Below are positions 34,028 through 43,263 of a stretch of 64,000 bases of DNA, piece by piece (positions within the stretch are counted from its first letter, which is position 1; every line of letters begins with the position of its first letter). Source of the DNA: Streptomyces plumbidurans (GTDB lineage Bacteria; Actinomycetota; Actinomycetes; Streptomycetales; Streptomycetaceae); contig NZ_JAFJSY010000020.1 in assembly GCF_019857225.1 (NCBI RefSeq), positions 47,176 to 111,175 of the forward strand, read 5' to 3'. The position numbers were made by a program, and so were the translations under genes. The notes below the pieces were generated by a model that was not told the DNA's origin, ran no database searches, and saw only the letters and a program-made list of their open reading frames with translations.

Positions 34028-35187
34028 ACGGGGTCCTCCTCGGTGCTCGTCCCGGTGGTGCGCGCGGCGTTCGTACCGGTGCCGCTCACGGCGTCCGTCC
34101 CGTTCGTCGTGGCCGTCGTGTCGGCGAAGCGGGCCAGCGCCTCGGCGTCGGCGCCGATCGCGTCGAACAGTTCGGCGGCGCCGGTGTCGACGAGTTCGTC
34201 GGCGAAGTGGCAGGCGCTGAGGTGCAGTTCGTGCCCGGTCCTGCGCAGTGCCGGCTCCGTGCTGTCGCAGACGTCGCGGCGCATGGGGCAGCGCGGGGCG
34301 AAGGGGCAGCCGGGCGGCAGGTTGAGCAGGGAGGGCGGGGAGCCGGTGATCGGGGTGAGGCGGGCCTCCTCGCGGTCCATGCGGGGCAGGGAGCCGAGCA
34401 GGCCCAGGGTGTAGGGCATGCGCGGGGTGTAGAAGATGTCCTCGACGGAGCCGGTCTCCACGATCCGGCCCGCGTACATGACCGAGACCCGGTCGCAGTG
34501 GCCCGCGACCACGCCCAGGTCGTGGGTGATCAGCACCAGGGCCGCGCCGGTCTCGGCCCGTGCGGTCTCCAGCGCGTCGAGGATCTGCGCCTGCACGGTG
34601 ACGTCCAGGGCGGTGGTGGGCTCGTCGGCGATGATCACGTCGGGGTCGTTGGCCATGGCGATCGCGATGACCACGCGCTGGCGCATGCCGCCGGAGAGCT
34701 CGTGCGGGTAGTTGTCGACGCGCCGCTGCGGGCTGGGGATGCCGACCGTGCCGAGCAGGTCGACCGAACGCTCGCGTGCGGTGCGGGACTTCAGGCCCGG
34801 ATTGTGGCGCCGCAGTGTCTCCGCGATCTGGTAGCCCACCGAATAGACCGGGTTGAGGGAGGTCATCGGGTCCTGGAAGATCATCGCGAGGCCGCTGCCG
34901 CGCAGGTCCGACAGGCGTGCGTCGGACAGTCCGAGCAGTTCCGTCCCCTCGAAGCGGACCGAGCCGCGCACCCGGGCCGTGGCGGGCAGCAGGCCCATCA
35001 CGGCCAGCGCGGTGACCGACTTGCCGGAGCCGGACTCGCCGACGATGCCGAGCGAGTCGCCGCGCTCGAGGCGGTAGCCGACCCCGCGCACGGCTCGTAC
35101 GAGTCCGTCCTCGGTGGGGAACTCCACGCTGAGGTCCTCCACTTCGAGGACCGCGCCCGACTCCTCGCCCTTGCCGATGACCGTCAC
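34024..35187 (-). CDS. Oligo/dipeptide ABC transporter ATP-binding protein (DppD type)
   Basis: A 387-aa ATPase partner. Walker A GESGSGKSVTA, signature ELSGGMRQRVVIAIAM, Walker B VIIADEPTTALDVT and the tail GCPFAPRCPMRRDVC with family cysteines are present. An unusual Ala/Thr/Gly-rich C-terminal extension of about 30 residues follows the usual end. The GTG start overlaps the DppC-type stop (GTGA), and its stop overlaps the DppF-type start. Confidence 0.92.
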   Translation of the reverse strand: MTVIGKGEESGAVLEVEDLSVEFPTEDGLVRAVRGVGYRLERGDSLGIVGESGSGKSVTALAVMGLLPATARVRGSVRFEGTELLGLSDARLSDLRGSGLAMIFQDPMTSLNPVYSVGYQIAETLRRHNPGLKSRTARERSVDLLGTVGIPSPQRRVDNYPHELSGGMRQRVVIAIAMANDPDVIIADEPTTALDVTVQAQILDALETARAETGAALVLITHDLGVVAGHCDRVSVMYAGRIVETGSVEDIFYTPRMPYTLGLLGSLPRMDREEARLTPITGSPPSLLNLPPGCPFAPRCPMRRDVCDSTEPALRRTGHELHLSACHFADELVDTGAAELFDAIGADAEALARFADTTATTNGTDAVSGTGTNAARTTGTSTEEDPV

Positions 35188-36104
35188 TGTCGCACCCTTT
35201 GCTGCCGGGGGTCGAAGGCGTCGCGCAGCCCGTCGCCGATGAAGTTGATGGTCAGGGCGATGGCGATGATGAACGCGCCGGGGATGTAGAAGAGCCAGGG
35301 CCGGGTGTCGACCGCCGTCTGCGCCTGGGAGACGAGCAACCCCAGTGAGGTGTCCGGAGGCTGGACGCCGAAGCCGACGAAGGACAGGGCCGTCTCGGTG
35401 AGGATGCCGGTGGCCACCAGCACGGTCGCGTTGACGATGATCGGGCCGAGCGAGTTGGGCAGCAGATGCCGGAAGATGATCCGCGCGTCCGATGCACCCA
35501 GCGCCCTCGCCGCCTCCACGAACTCCTTCTCGCGCAGCGACAGGACCGTGGAGCGCACCACGCGGGACACGTACGCCCAGGTCAGGCCGGCGATGACGGC
35601 GGCGATCCAGTACCAGGAGCCGCCGCTGCGCGAGGAGATGACCAGGGCGATGGCGAACAGCGGCAGGGTGAGCACCAGGTCAGAGAGGCGCATCATGACC
35701 GCGTCCACCATCCCCCGGTAGAAGCCCGCGACGGCGCCCCAGATCGCGCCGACGAAGGTCGAGCCCAGTGCGATCAGAATGGCGATCTTCAGCGAGGTCT
35801 GGGTGCCGCGCATGACCTGGGCGTAGGCGTCGTAGCCGGAGGAGTTGGTGCCGAACGGGTGCTTCCAGGACGGGGGTTGGGAGTTGTCGGGGGTGTACTT
35901 CTGGTACGAGTAGTGCCACAGGTGCGGTCCGATGAACGCCCACAGCAGGATCAGCAGGAAGACCACCAGGCTGATCATCGCGGCGCGGTGCCGTACGAAG
36001 CGGCGCAGCACCAGCTGGGTCTGGCTGCGCTGCTTCACGGTGAACTCGGGTTCGCTGTGCGGGAGTTGGGTGCCCGCCGACCCGGGTACCTCGATGTCAG
36101 TCAT
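35184..36104 (-). CDS. Peptide ABC transporter permease (DppC type)
   Basis: A 306-aa membrane subunit with an N-terminal helix (about 43-62), a periplasmic loop containing HPFGTNSSGYDAYAQVMRGT (standard DppC signature) and five further helices. The EAA ATPase-docking loop is EFVEAARALGASDARIIFRHLLPN. It overlaps the DppB-type gene by 8 nt. Confidence 0.92.
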   Translation of the reverse strand: MTDIEVPGSAGTQLPHSEPEFTVKQRSQTQLVLRRFVRHRAAMISLVVFLLILLWAFIGPHLWHYSYQKYTPDNSQPPSWKHPFGTNSSGYDAYAQVMRGTQTSLKIAILIALGSTFVGAIWGAVAGFYRGMVDAVMMRLSDLVLTLPLFAIALVISSRSGGSWYWIAAVIAGLTWAYVSRVVRSTVLSLREKEFVEAARALGASDARIIFRHLLPNSLGPIIVNATVLVATGILTETALSFVGFGVQPPDTSLGLLVSQAQTAVDTRPWLFYIPGAFIIAIALTINFIGDGLRDAFDPRQQRVRQ

Positions 36105-37083
36105 AGCGGATCCTCGGGTCGAGTACGGCGTAGAGGAGATCGGCGACGAGGTTGAACCCGATGACGACGACGGCGGACAGCAGCAGCCAGGCCATGGTGC
36201 GGTAGACGTCCACGGTCGAGGCCGACTGGACGAGCATCTCCCCCATGCCGTGCCACTGGAAGATCGTCTCCGTGATGACCGCGCCGCCCAGGATGATCGC
36301 GACGTCGAGGGCGGTGACGGTGGCCAGCGGGATGAGGGCGGTGCGCAGGGCGTGCCGTACCAGCACCGTGCGCCGGCGCAGTCCCTTGGCGCGGGCGAGG
36401 CGGACGTAGTCGCTGCCCAGGACCTCCAGCATGGAGGCGCGGGTGTAGCGGGTCCAGGAGGCGAAGGAGACCAGGGCCAGGGTGATGGTGGGCAGGACGA
36501 GATGGCCGATGTGGTCGGTGAACTCGTTCCAGGTGGTGTCGACTTCGAGATAGGGGGATTTCTCGCCGATGGTGCCGAGGAACTGGCTGCCGGTCTGTTC
36601 GTTGAACCAGATTCCGGCCTGTTTGAGCAGGACCGCGAACCAGAACACCGGCATGGCGAGGAAGAGGAAGCCGAAGAAGGTGATGGTGTAGTCGGCGGCC
36701 GTGTACTGGCGGATGGCGCTGAACACACCGAAGATCACGGCCAGTACTAGGGCGATGATCATCGCGGAGGCGACCAGGGTGACGGTCACCCGGAAGCGGG
36801 TGAACAGGTCGTGCCCGATGTCGAGGTTGGGCTGCACGGACGGGCCCCAGTCGCCGTGCAGGACTCCGGTGATCCAGTTCCAGTAGCGCTGGACGGCCGG
36901 TTCGTCGGCGTGGATGTGCCGGGCGAACGCGGCTACGGCGGCCTTGCTGGGCGGTGGTTGCCGCGAGGTCGCGAAGTTGGCGACCGGGTCGCCGGCGTTG
37001 ATGACGACCAGGAACACGATGAAGGTCGAGGCGATCAGGACGGGGATCGAGACGAGGATGCGGCGCACGGTGTAGGCGAGCAT
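36097..37083 (-). CDS. Peptide ABC transporter permease (DppB type)
   Basis: A 328-aa membrane subunit with six helices. The start MLAYTVRRILVSIPVLI and the EAA-like loop DYVRLARAKGLRRRTVLVRHALR are characteristic of DppB. It is separated from the receptor gene by 85 bp containing a strong hairpin and overlaps the DppC-type gene by 8 nt. Confidence 0.92.
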   Translation of the reverse strand: MLAYTVRRILVSIPVLIASTFIVFLVVINAGDPVANFATSRQPPPSKAAVAAFARHIHADEPAVQRYWNWITGVLHGDWGPSVQPNLDIGHDLFTRFRVTVTLVASAMIIALVLAVIFGVFSAIRQYTAADYTITFFGFLFLAMPVFWFAVLLKQAGIWFNEQTGSQFLGTIGEKSPYLEVDTTWNEFTDHIGHLVLPTITLALVSFASWTRYTRASMLEVLGSDYVRLARAKGLRRRTVLVRHALRTALIPLATVTALDVAIILGGAVITETIFQWHGMGEMLVQSASTVDVYRTMAWLLLSAVVVIGFNLVADLLYAVLDPRIRYD

Positions 37084-37125
37084 GCGGTCTTCTCTCGCGG
37101 GGCCGGTGGGCGGGGTTCGAGACCG

Positions 37126-37154
37126 GTCCGGTCCCGGGGTCGCCGGGACCGGAC
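37126..37154 (-). terminator. Intercistronic hairpin between dppA- and dppB-type genes
   Basis: A 12-bp perfect stem (37126-37137 with 37143-37154) and a 5-base loop lie just after the receptor stop. In binding-protein operons such a hairpin usually stabilises or partially terminates the receptor message so that more receptor than permease is made. Confidence 0.75.
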
Positions 37155-37168
37155 ACGGGACGGACGGT

Positions 37169-38989
37169 CTACTTCTTCAGGCCCCACTCGGCCGTGTTGT
37201 ACGGCGGCCCCACGTTCGTGGAGTTGTTCCGCATGTTGACGAACCGCGTCTGCACGGCGAGGAATGTCGGCTTCTGGTACAGCGGCAGGACGTAGGCGGC
37301 GTTGACCATGATCTTGTCCGCCTGGTTGAGCAGGGAGGCGGCTTTCGCCGGGTCGGTCTGCCCGATGGCCTGGGTGACCAGCGAGTCGACCTTCTTGTCG
37401 CTGTAGCCGCCGTAGTTGCCGCCGCCGCCGGTGGACCAGTTCTGCTGGGCGCCGGACGTCGGGAAGGGCGCCGCGACCCAGGCGAAGACGATGATGTCGT
37501 ACTGGTGCCCGGTCAGCACCGTGCCGAGGTCGGCGGCGCCGATCGGCTTGATGGTGACCTTGATGCCCAGGTTGCCGAGGTCGCTCTGCAGGATCTGGCA
37601 CTCGTTCTGCCGGATCTGGTTGCCGGTGGTGTAGCGGCAGTTGAAGGGTCCGACGGCCTTGCCGTCGGGTGTCTTCAGCGCGGTGCCCACCCCGGTGAAC
37701 TTGGCGTCCGTCAGGTACTTCTTCGCCTTGGCGAGGTCACCGGAGCCCTGTCCGGTGGGGGTGACCAGGTCCTGGTAACCCGCCTGCCCCGGAACGAAGT
37801 TGTGGTTGCCGAGCTGCTTCACGTTCTTGTCGAACTGGCCGACCGTCTTGGACACGATGTCCTTGATGCTGATGGCCGTGAACATCGCCCGGCGCAGTGC
37901 CGTGTACTTGCCGATCACCGGGTTGTGCAGATTGAGGTCGAAGTGCTCCCACTGCAGCCCGTTGCCGATGTTGTAGGTGACGTTCGGGATGGACTTGACC
38001 TGGTTGACCAGGTCCACCTCGGGCTGCGGGTAGATCGCCTGGACCTCGTTGTTGCGCAGGGCGGTCGGTTCCTGGGTGGCGTCGGAGATGACCTTGAAGA
38101 TCAGCCGCTGCAGGCTCGGCTTGGTCGCGCCCCACCACTTGGGGTCGGGCACGTACGTGGCGTGGTCGTTGTCCGCCCACTGCGACATCTTGTACGGGCC
38201 CGCCGTGGCGTACTTGGTGGGCGGGTTCTTCTGGAAGTACTGCCAGCCCTTCGTCATCTGCGCGGCGGTCATGTGGGCGGCGTCGCCCGCCTTGGCGCCG
38301 GACACCTTCTCGGCGACGTGCGCCGGATAGAACGGATAGCCGCCGCCGAAGAGCGACTTCCAGTCGGAGTACGGCTTGGCCATCACCACGGTGACGGTCC
38401 TGCCGCCGTCGGAGGCGGTCAGGGACTTGATGCGGTCGTAGCCCGCGGTGCTCTCCGGCAGGCAGCCCTTGGTCTGGGTGCTGTCGCTGGCGGGCGGCGG
38501 CGGGCAGTCCTTGCCGTTGTTGGTGCGCCAGTAGTACATGAAGTCGTCGGCCGAGAAGGGTGTGCCGTCGTTCCACACGGCCTTCGGGTTGATCTTGTAG
38601 ACGATCGTCTGCGGACTGGTGCCGGTCTGGGTCGCCGAGGTCACCAGGTCCTTGTTGAGGGAGACGGTGAAGTCGGGCATGGGCACGAACACCTGGGGCA
38701 GGACGACTTCGAGCGCCTCGGCGTTCTCGAAGGTGTTGCCGTTGGTGTCCTGCAGGTTCCACTGCTGGATGTTCTTCTCCAGCACATAGGTGAACGTTCC
38801 GCCGGACTTGGTGGCTCCGGAGTTGCAGGTGTTGGCCTTGCCCTGGGTGTTGCAGGACGTGAGCCCGGCCGAGCCGTTCTTGCTGGAACCACCGCCACCG
38901 CCACCCGAGCTGCTGCAGGCGGCGAGAGCGAGTACGAGCCCGGCGGCAAGTGCGAGTCCCCTTGTGAGGGCCGGTGTCTGCGCGCGCAT
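37169..38989 (-). CDS. Peptide ABC transporter substrate-binding lipoprotein (DppA type)
   Basis: A 606-aa receptor, family SBP_bac_5. Lipobox LAAC with Cys25 is followed by a Ser/Gly linker. Family elements include WNDGTPFSADDFMYYW and the later RRAMFTAISIKDIV. Two extra cysteine pairs near the N-terminus (SCNTQGKANTC) are unusual. GGAGGAG precedes the ATG. It is the first gene of the five-gene importer operon A-B-C-D-F. A candidate -10 (TAAGGT on the minus strand near 39093-39088) lies about 100 bp upstream, without a good -35. Confidence 0.92.
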   Translation of the reverse strand: MRAQTPALTRGLALAAGLVLALAACSSSGGGGGGSSKNGSAGLTSCNTQGKANTCNSGATKSGGTFTYVLEKNIQQWNLQDTNGNTFENAEALEVVLPQVFVPMPDFTVSLNKDLVTSATQTGTSPQTIVYKINPKAVWNDGTPFSADDFMYYWRTNNGKDCPPPPASDSTQTKGCLPESTAGYDRIKSLTASDGGRTVTVVMAKPYSDWKSLFGGGYPFYPAHVAEKVSGAKAGDAAHMTAAQMTKGWQYFQKNPPTKYATAGPYKMSQWADNDHATYVPDPKWWGATKPSLQRLIFKVISDATQEPTALRNNEVQAIYPQPEVDLVNQVKSIPNVTYNIGNGLQWEHFDLNLHNPVIGKYTALRRAMFTAISIKDIVSKTVGQFDKNVKQLGNHNFVPGQAGYQDLVTPTGQGSGDLAKAKKYLTDAKFTGVGTALKTPDGKAVGPFNCRYTTGNQIRQNECQILQSDLGNLGIKVTIKPIGAADLGTVLTGHQYDIIVFAWVAAPFPTSGAQQNWSTGGGGNYGGYSDKKVDSLVTQAIGQTDPAKAASLLNQADKIMVNAAYVLPLYQKPTFLAVQTRFVNMRNNSTNVGPPYNTAEWGLKK

Positions 38990-39200
38990 GTCCCTCCTCC
39001 GGCTCGCGGTGTTCCCCGCGGCCTTGTGGTGGCGGCCGAGCGGCCGCGAGAGGTCTGAGCTGCGCATTGACGCTAGAACTCGCGTGTACCTTATGCAGGT
39101 TCCTGTTCATACCGGGATGGCGACAATTCACCCTCGTTTTCCCCTTGGGATCTTTTGCGTCGGGCAAAGTTCCCTGATGGCGGGTCAGGAGGGTGTGATG

Positions 39201-40244
39201 TCAGCCCACCGGGACGCCTGCTTCCAGATACAGCACGGCCCCGCGCTCACGCGCCCGCAGCGCCCAGCGCAGCCGCTCGTAGCGCACCGCGGGCAGCAGG
39301 TCCGCGGCCTCCTCCTCGGTGACGAACCGCCAGCCGCGCAGTTCGGGGCCGGGAAGCAGCAGCCGGGCGGTCTCCGCCGAGTCGAGGCGCCCGCCGTCGA
39401 AGAGCAGCCGCAGACCGCCGTAGGCGGGGGGCGCGGGCGCCTCCCAGTCGACGACCAGGAGCCTGGGTACGTCGTCGAGTCGGATGCCGGTCTCCTCGGC
39501 GACCTCGCGCACTCCGGCGCGGGCGGGTGCCTCGCCGGGTTCGACGACACCGCCGGGGAACTCCCAGCCGGCCTTGTAGGTGGGGTCGACGAGCAGGACG
39601 CGGCCCTGTTCGTCGAAGAGGAGGACGCCGGCGGCGACCGTCTCGGCGGTGGGCTCGGGCGTCTGCACGATGTCGCAGGCCGCCGCCTCACCGCTGCCCA
39701 CGGCCTCCGCGATCCGCACCGCCGCCTGGTACGCCGTGAGCGCGCTGGTGTCGACGGGATGGGCGTCGGAGGCCAGCCAGGAGCCGAGGGCGGCGCGGTA
39801 CTGCTCGATGTGGTCGTACGACCACTGCCGGACCCGTATCTCCCCGTCCGGCAGGTCCGGCGGCACCTCGCGGCGGGCTATTCGCTCGCGCAGGATCGTT
39901 TCCGCCGGGGCGAGGAGCACATGGCGGACGGCAATACGGCGGGCGGCGAGGCCGCCGAAGATCTCGTCGCGGTACTCCTGGCGCAGCAGGGTCATCGGGA
40001 TCACCAGGGTCCCGCCGAGCTCGGCGAGCATCGCGGCCGCCGTGTCGATCACGAGCCGTCGCCAGATCGGCAGGTCCTGGTGGTCGCCGACCTCGGCGAG
40101 GTGCTTGGGCGGCAGCAGATGGGCGAGAGCCGCGCCGATGACCTCGGGGTCGAAGAGCGTGCTGTTCGGGATCAGCTCGATCAGTTCCCGTGCGGTGGTG
40201 GTCTTCCCCGCACCGAACGCGCCGTTGATCCAGACGACGGTCAC
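39201..40244 (-). CDS. AAA kinase-NUDIX hydrolase fusion protein
   Basis: A 347-aa two-domain enzyme. The N-terminal half is a P-loop kinase-like domain (AAA_33) with GAFGAGKTT (8-16), resembling Tmp/chloramphenicol-phosphotransferase-like or tunicamycin-resistance proteins. The C-terminal part is a NUDIX domain whose box runs from Gly231 to Ile254 with the full GX5EX7REUXEEXGU pattern. The GTG start at 40244 follows AGAGGGGG. Substrate is unknown; the fusion hints at phosphorylation or ATP use coupled to nucleotide-diphosphate hydrolysis. Confidence 0.8.
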   Translation of the reverse strand: MTVVWINGAFGAGKTTTARELIELIPNSTLFDPEVIGAALAHLLPPKHLAEVGDHQDLPIWRRLVIDTAAAMLAELGGTLVIPMTLLRQEYRDEIFGGLAARRIAVRHVLLAPAETILRERIARREVPPDLPDGEIRVRQWSYDHIEQYRAALGSWLASDAHPVDTSALTAYQAAVRIAEAVGSGEAAACDIVQTPEPTAETVAAGVLLFDEQGRVLLVDPTYKAGWEFPGGVVEPGEAPARAGVREVAEETGIRLDDVPRLLVVDWEAPAPPAYGGLRLLFDGGRLDSAETARLLLPGPELRGWRFVTEEEAADLLPAVRYERLRWALRARERGAVLYLEAGVPVG

Positions 40245-40331
40245 AGGTCCCCCTCTTCTGTTGGCCCCCTGAGGCTTGCCCGCTCCACCCTGCCACGGAA
40301 ACCAGCCCCAGTTGAGGGCGCACAAAACGGG

Positions 40332-40363
40332 GCGCCGGTGCCCCTGCCTGGGGTCACCGGCGC
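40332..40363 (-). terminator. Hairpin terminator after the small secreted protein
   Basis: A 9-bp outer stem (40332-40340 with 40355-40363) with additional C/G pairs inside, followed on the minus strand by CGTTTTG. It lies between the small secreted-protein gene and the AAA-NUDIX gene. Confidence 0.7.
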
Positions 40364-40391
40364 GATGGTCCGGTCCTGAACGGCCGCCGGT

Positions 40392-40595
40392 CTAGTCGAG
40401 GACCTGGTCTGCGCCGGGCAGAGCGCCGTCCGGGACGGCGTGGGCGACCGTGCCGAGGGCGTCCTCGACCGCGAGGTCGCTCTGGGCCTGGTGATCGCCC
40501 AGTACCTGGTGCTCCCCGCCGTGCGACGGGCTGATCGCCGCGACGACGAATCCGGTGGCGAGGGAGGCGATGGCCATCATGCTGCGCTTCTTCAT
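40392..40595 (-). CDS. Small secreted or membrane-anchored protein, unknown
   Basis: 67 aa: MKKRSMM then a hydrophobic stretch (about 8-22, AIASLATGFVVAAI) that reads as a signal peptide or anchor. An acidic, His- and Asp-containing mature part without Cys follows. It has its own downstream hairpin. No family recognised. The ribosome site is weak, so the start is uncertain; 40595 gives the most natural signal sequence. Confidence 0.5.
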   Translation of the reverse strand: MKKRSMMAIASLATGFVVAAISPSHGGEHQVLGDHQAQSDLAVEDALGTVAHAVPDGALPGADQVLD

Positions 40596-40690
40596 GCCCG
40601 GATCAACTGCCGGACCGGCACCGGAGTCACGCATGATGGACGTGCGCGACCCCCTGGCCCTGCTGAAGCCGAGCCGACCCGGGAGGACGG

Positions 40691-41029
40691 ATGGACGCAG
40701 CCGACGGGCACATCCATGTCGACGCGAGGATGCTCACCGACAATCCCGCGGTCCGCGGCATGCTCGCGGCCACCTTCGGCCTGGTCGGCGACCCACCGAG
40801 CGTCGTCACCACGGGCTGCGGCCACCGGGTGCCGTATGCGATGACCTCCCGGCGTCCGGAGAGCGTCACCTGCCTGCCGTGCCGTGAGCACGCCGCACAG
40901 GAGCATCTGCGCCTCGCGGACCGGATCGACCGCCTCGGCAGCGCGCCCGGGACGGCCCTCCCGGCGGACCGCGCGCGCGACATCGCGGCGCACCACCGTG
41001 ATCTGGCGCGGAGGTTCCTGCCCGGCTGA
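40691..41029 (+). CDS. Hypothetical protein with possible zinc-binding CxH...CxxC
   Basis: A 112-aa protein preceded by a good GGGAGG 4 nt before the ATG. The middle contains CGH (about 43-45) and CLPC (about 61-64), spaced like a small zinc knuckle. The C-terminus is a predicted amphipathic helix rich in Arg and Asp/His. I do not recognise a family. It stands alone upstream of the alpha-galactosidase gene. Confidence 0.6.
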   Translation: MDAADGHIHVDARMLTDNPAVRGMLAATFGLVGDPPSVVTTGCGHRVPYAMTSRRPESVTCLPCREHAAQEHLRLADRIDRLGSAPGTALPADRARDIAAHHRDLARRFLPG

Positions 41030-41161
41030 CCCGGTTCCGGTCTGTCGAACACTCGTTACCGCACCCCTTCCAACAGAGTCGAACACGTCCTACCGTAAAC
41101 GCGCAGCGATGACGCGGACATGACGTCATCCAACCTTTCGCGTGCTCGGAGGAACGTAACG

Positions 41162-43183
41162 ATGCGTCACCTTCACACCCGCTCGCCCCGGCGAAGAGTC
41201 GTAGGGCTGCTCGCCGCGAGTCTGCTGTGCACGGCGGGACTTGCCGCGCCGGCGGTGGCCGCGCCCGCCGGGCAGCCCGCCTCCCCCGCACTGGACGACG
41301 GTCTCGCGCTCACCCCGCCCATGGGATTCAACAACTGGAACTCCACGAACTGCCGCCCGGAGTTCAACGAGGCCATGGTGAAGGGCATCGCGGACCTCTT
41401 CGTCGAGAAGGGGCTCAAGGACGCCGGATACCAGTACGTCAATCTCGACGACTGCTGGGCCCTGCCGGAACGGGACGCGAACGGCAAGCTCGTACCCGAT
41501 CCGGTCCGCTTCCCGGGCGGGATCAAGGCCGTTGCCGACTATGTGCACTCCAAGGGGCTCAAGCTCGGCATCTACACCAGCGCGGGCACCAAGACCTGCA
41601 ACAGCGCCGGTTTCCCGGGCGCCCTCGGCCACGAGTACAGCGACGCCCAGCAGTTCGCGGACTGGGGTGTCGACTACCTCAAGTACGACAACTGCAACAA
41701 CCAGGGTGTGGACGCCAAGTTGCGCTACACGACCATGCGCGACGCCCTCAAGGCGACCGGCCGGCCGATCGTCTACAGCATCTGCGAATGGGGTGAGAAC
41801 AAACCCTGGCAATGGGCCGCCGACGTGGGCCACTTGTGGCGCACCACCGGTGACATCAGCGACAACTGGAGCTCGATGCTGGGGAATATGAAGCAGAACC
41901 TCCCGCTCGCCCCGTACGCCGGTCCGGGCCACTGGAACGACCCCGACATGCTGGAGGTCGGCAACGGCGGCATGACCGACACCGAGTACCGCTCCCACTT
42001 CTCCATGTGGTCGGTCATGGCCGCCCCGCTGCTCATCGGCTCCGACCTGCGCAAGGCCTCCCAGGCGACGCTCGACATCCTGGACAACAAGGAGGTCATC
42101 GCCGTCGACCAGGACCCGCTGGGCAAGCAGGGCGCGGTCGTCTCGTCCGAGGGCGGACGCTGGGTCGTCTCCAAGGAGATGAAGGACGGCAGCCGCGCGG
42201 TGGCCCTGTTCAACGAGTCCGGCACCGCCCAGCGCATCGCCACGACCGCCGCCGCCGTGGGTCTGCCGCAGGCGTCCGCGTACACGCTGCGCGACCTGTG
42301 GCAGCACAAGAGCTACAACACCGCGGGCACCATCTCGGCGACCGTCCCGGCCCACGGCACGGTGCTCGTACGGGTCTCTGCCGACAGCAAGTGGGCCACG
42401 CACCCGCCGGCCGTCGAACTCGGCCTGGACAGCAGCCCGTTGCTGCAGGCGGGCAAGGCCACCCCGCTGACGTCTGCCGTCACCGACCTGGGGCGCACGC
42501 CCGCCAGGCATGTCTCGGTACGGCTGACCGGACCCGACGGGTGGACGGTCAAGGCGACATCGCCGACCGCCTCCGCCGTCCTGCCGACCGGCCATGCGCT
42601 GCGCACCAAGTGGTCGGTCACCGCACCGGCCGGGACGCCGCCCGGCTCGTACGACCTGGCGCTCAAGGCGAGTTACCGATCGCCGACCGGTGCCCGCGTC
42701 GACAGCTCGGTGCCGCTGACGGCCTCCGTCGTCGTACCGCCGCCCTCGGGCACCTCGGGACTCGGTGACCTGCCCTGGATGTCGGCCACCAACGGCTACG
42801 GGCCCGTCGAGCGCAACACCAGCAACGGGGAGAGCGACGCGGGCGACGGTCATCCGATCACCATCGGCGGCGTGGTGTACGACAAGGGGCTCGGCGTCCA
42901 CGCGGAGAGCGCCGTCGAGTTCTACGCCGGCAAGGCGTGCGAGAAGGTCACCGCGGACGTCGGCGTCGACGACGAGAAGGGCGCGAACGGAACCGTCGCC
43001 TTCGAGATCTGGGCCGACGGCACCAAGGTCGCCTCCACCGGCGTCCTCACCAACGCGATGCCGGCCCAGCCCCTCACCGCCGACGTGACCGGCGCCGAGG
43101 TCATCCGCCTCGTCGTCACCGACGGCGGCGACGGAATCGACTCGGACCACGCGGACTGGGCGAACGCACAACTGACCTGCTGA
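41162..43183 (+). CDS. Secreted GH27 alpha-galactosidase with C-terminal NPCBM domain
   Basis: A 673-aa extracellular enzyme that removes terminal alpha-galactose from galactomannan or raffinose-type sugars. A signal peptide (about 1-34, cleavage after AVAAPA) precedes the GH27 barrel (LTPPMGFNNWN at about 50). The nucleophile Asp is in YLKYDNC and the acid/base Asp in GSDLRKAS. GHWNDPDML and a beta-sandwich follow. The NEW3-type domain (about 410-530) and a carbohydrate-binding NPCBM domain (about 535-673, YDKGLGVHAES) complete it. GGAGG lies 9 nt before the ATG. Confidence 0.92.
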   Translation: MRHLHTRSPRRRVVGLLAASLLCTAGLAAPAVAAPAGQPASPALDDGLALTPPMGFNNWNSTNCRPEFNEAMVKGIADLFVEKGLKDAGYQYVNLDDCWALPERDANGKLVPDPVRFPGGIKAVADYVHSKGLKLGIYTSAGTKTCNSAGFPGALGHEYSDAQQFADWGVDYLKYDNCNNQGVDAKLRYTTMRDALKATGRPIVYSICEWGENKPWQWAADVGHLWRTTGDISDNWSSMLGNMKQNLPLAPYAGPGHWNDPDMLEVGNGGMTDTEYRSHFSMWSVMAAPLLIGSDLRKASQATLDILDNKEVIAVDQDPLGKQGAVVSSEGGRWVVSKEMKDGSRAVALFNESGTAQRIATTAAAVGLPQASAYTLRDLWQHKSYNTAGTISATVPAHGTVLVRVSADSKWATHPPAVELGLDSSPLLQAGKATPLTSAVTDLGRTPARHVSVRLTGPDGWTVKATSPTASAVLPTGHALRTKWSVTAPAGTPPGSYDLALKASYRSPTGARVDSSVPLTASVVVPPPSGTSGLGDLPWMSATNGYGPVERNTSNGESDAGDGHPITIGGVVYDKGLGVHAESAVEFYAGKACEKVTADVGVDDEKGANGTVAFEIWADGTKVASTGVLTNAMPAQPLTADVTGAEVIRLVVTDGGDGIDSDHADWANAQLTC

Positions 43184-43191
43184 GCCCGCCA

Positions 43192-43261
43192 GGGCCCAGG
43201 CAGGGGTCCGAGCGCACCGACCGGGGTCCGGTCACACAGGTGACCGTTCCTGCCCGGGCCC
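43192..43261. terminator. Convergent terminator region
   Basis: A 13-bp inverted repeat with one mismatch (43192-43204 with 43249-43261) encloses a smaller GGTCAC...GTGACC hairpin (43230-43235/43240-43245), between the alpha-galactosidase and the ROK kinase. Confidence 0.65.
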
Positions 43262-43263
43262 CC

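Noticed and set aside
37100..37125. A GGTTCGAGACC stretch resembling a tRNA T-loop
   Set aside because: No acceptor stem, anticodon arm or flanking CCA can be formed around it; it belongs to the hairpin region after the receptor gene.
41126..43171. A 681-codon minus-strand frame opposite the alpha-galactosidase
   Set aside because: The plus strand has a signal peptide and full GH27 and NPCBM domains; the antisense frame has low-complexity Arg/Gly/Val composition.
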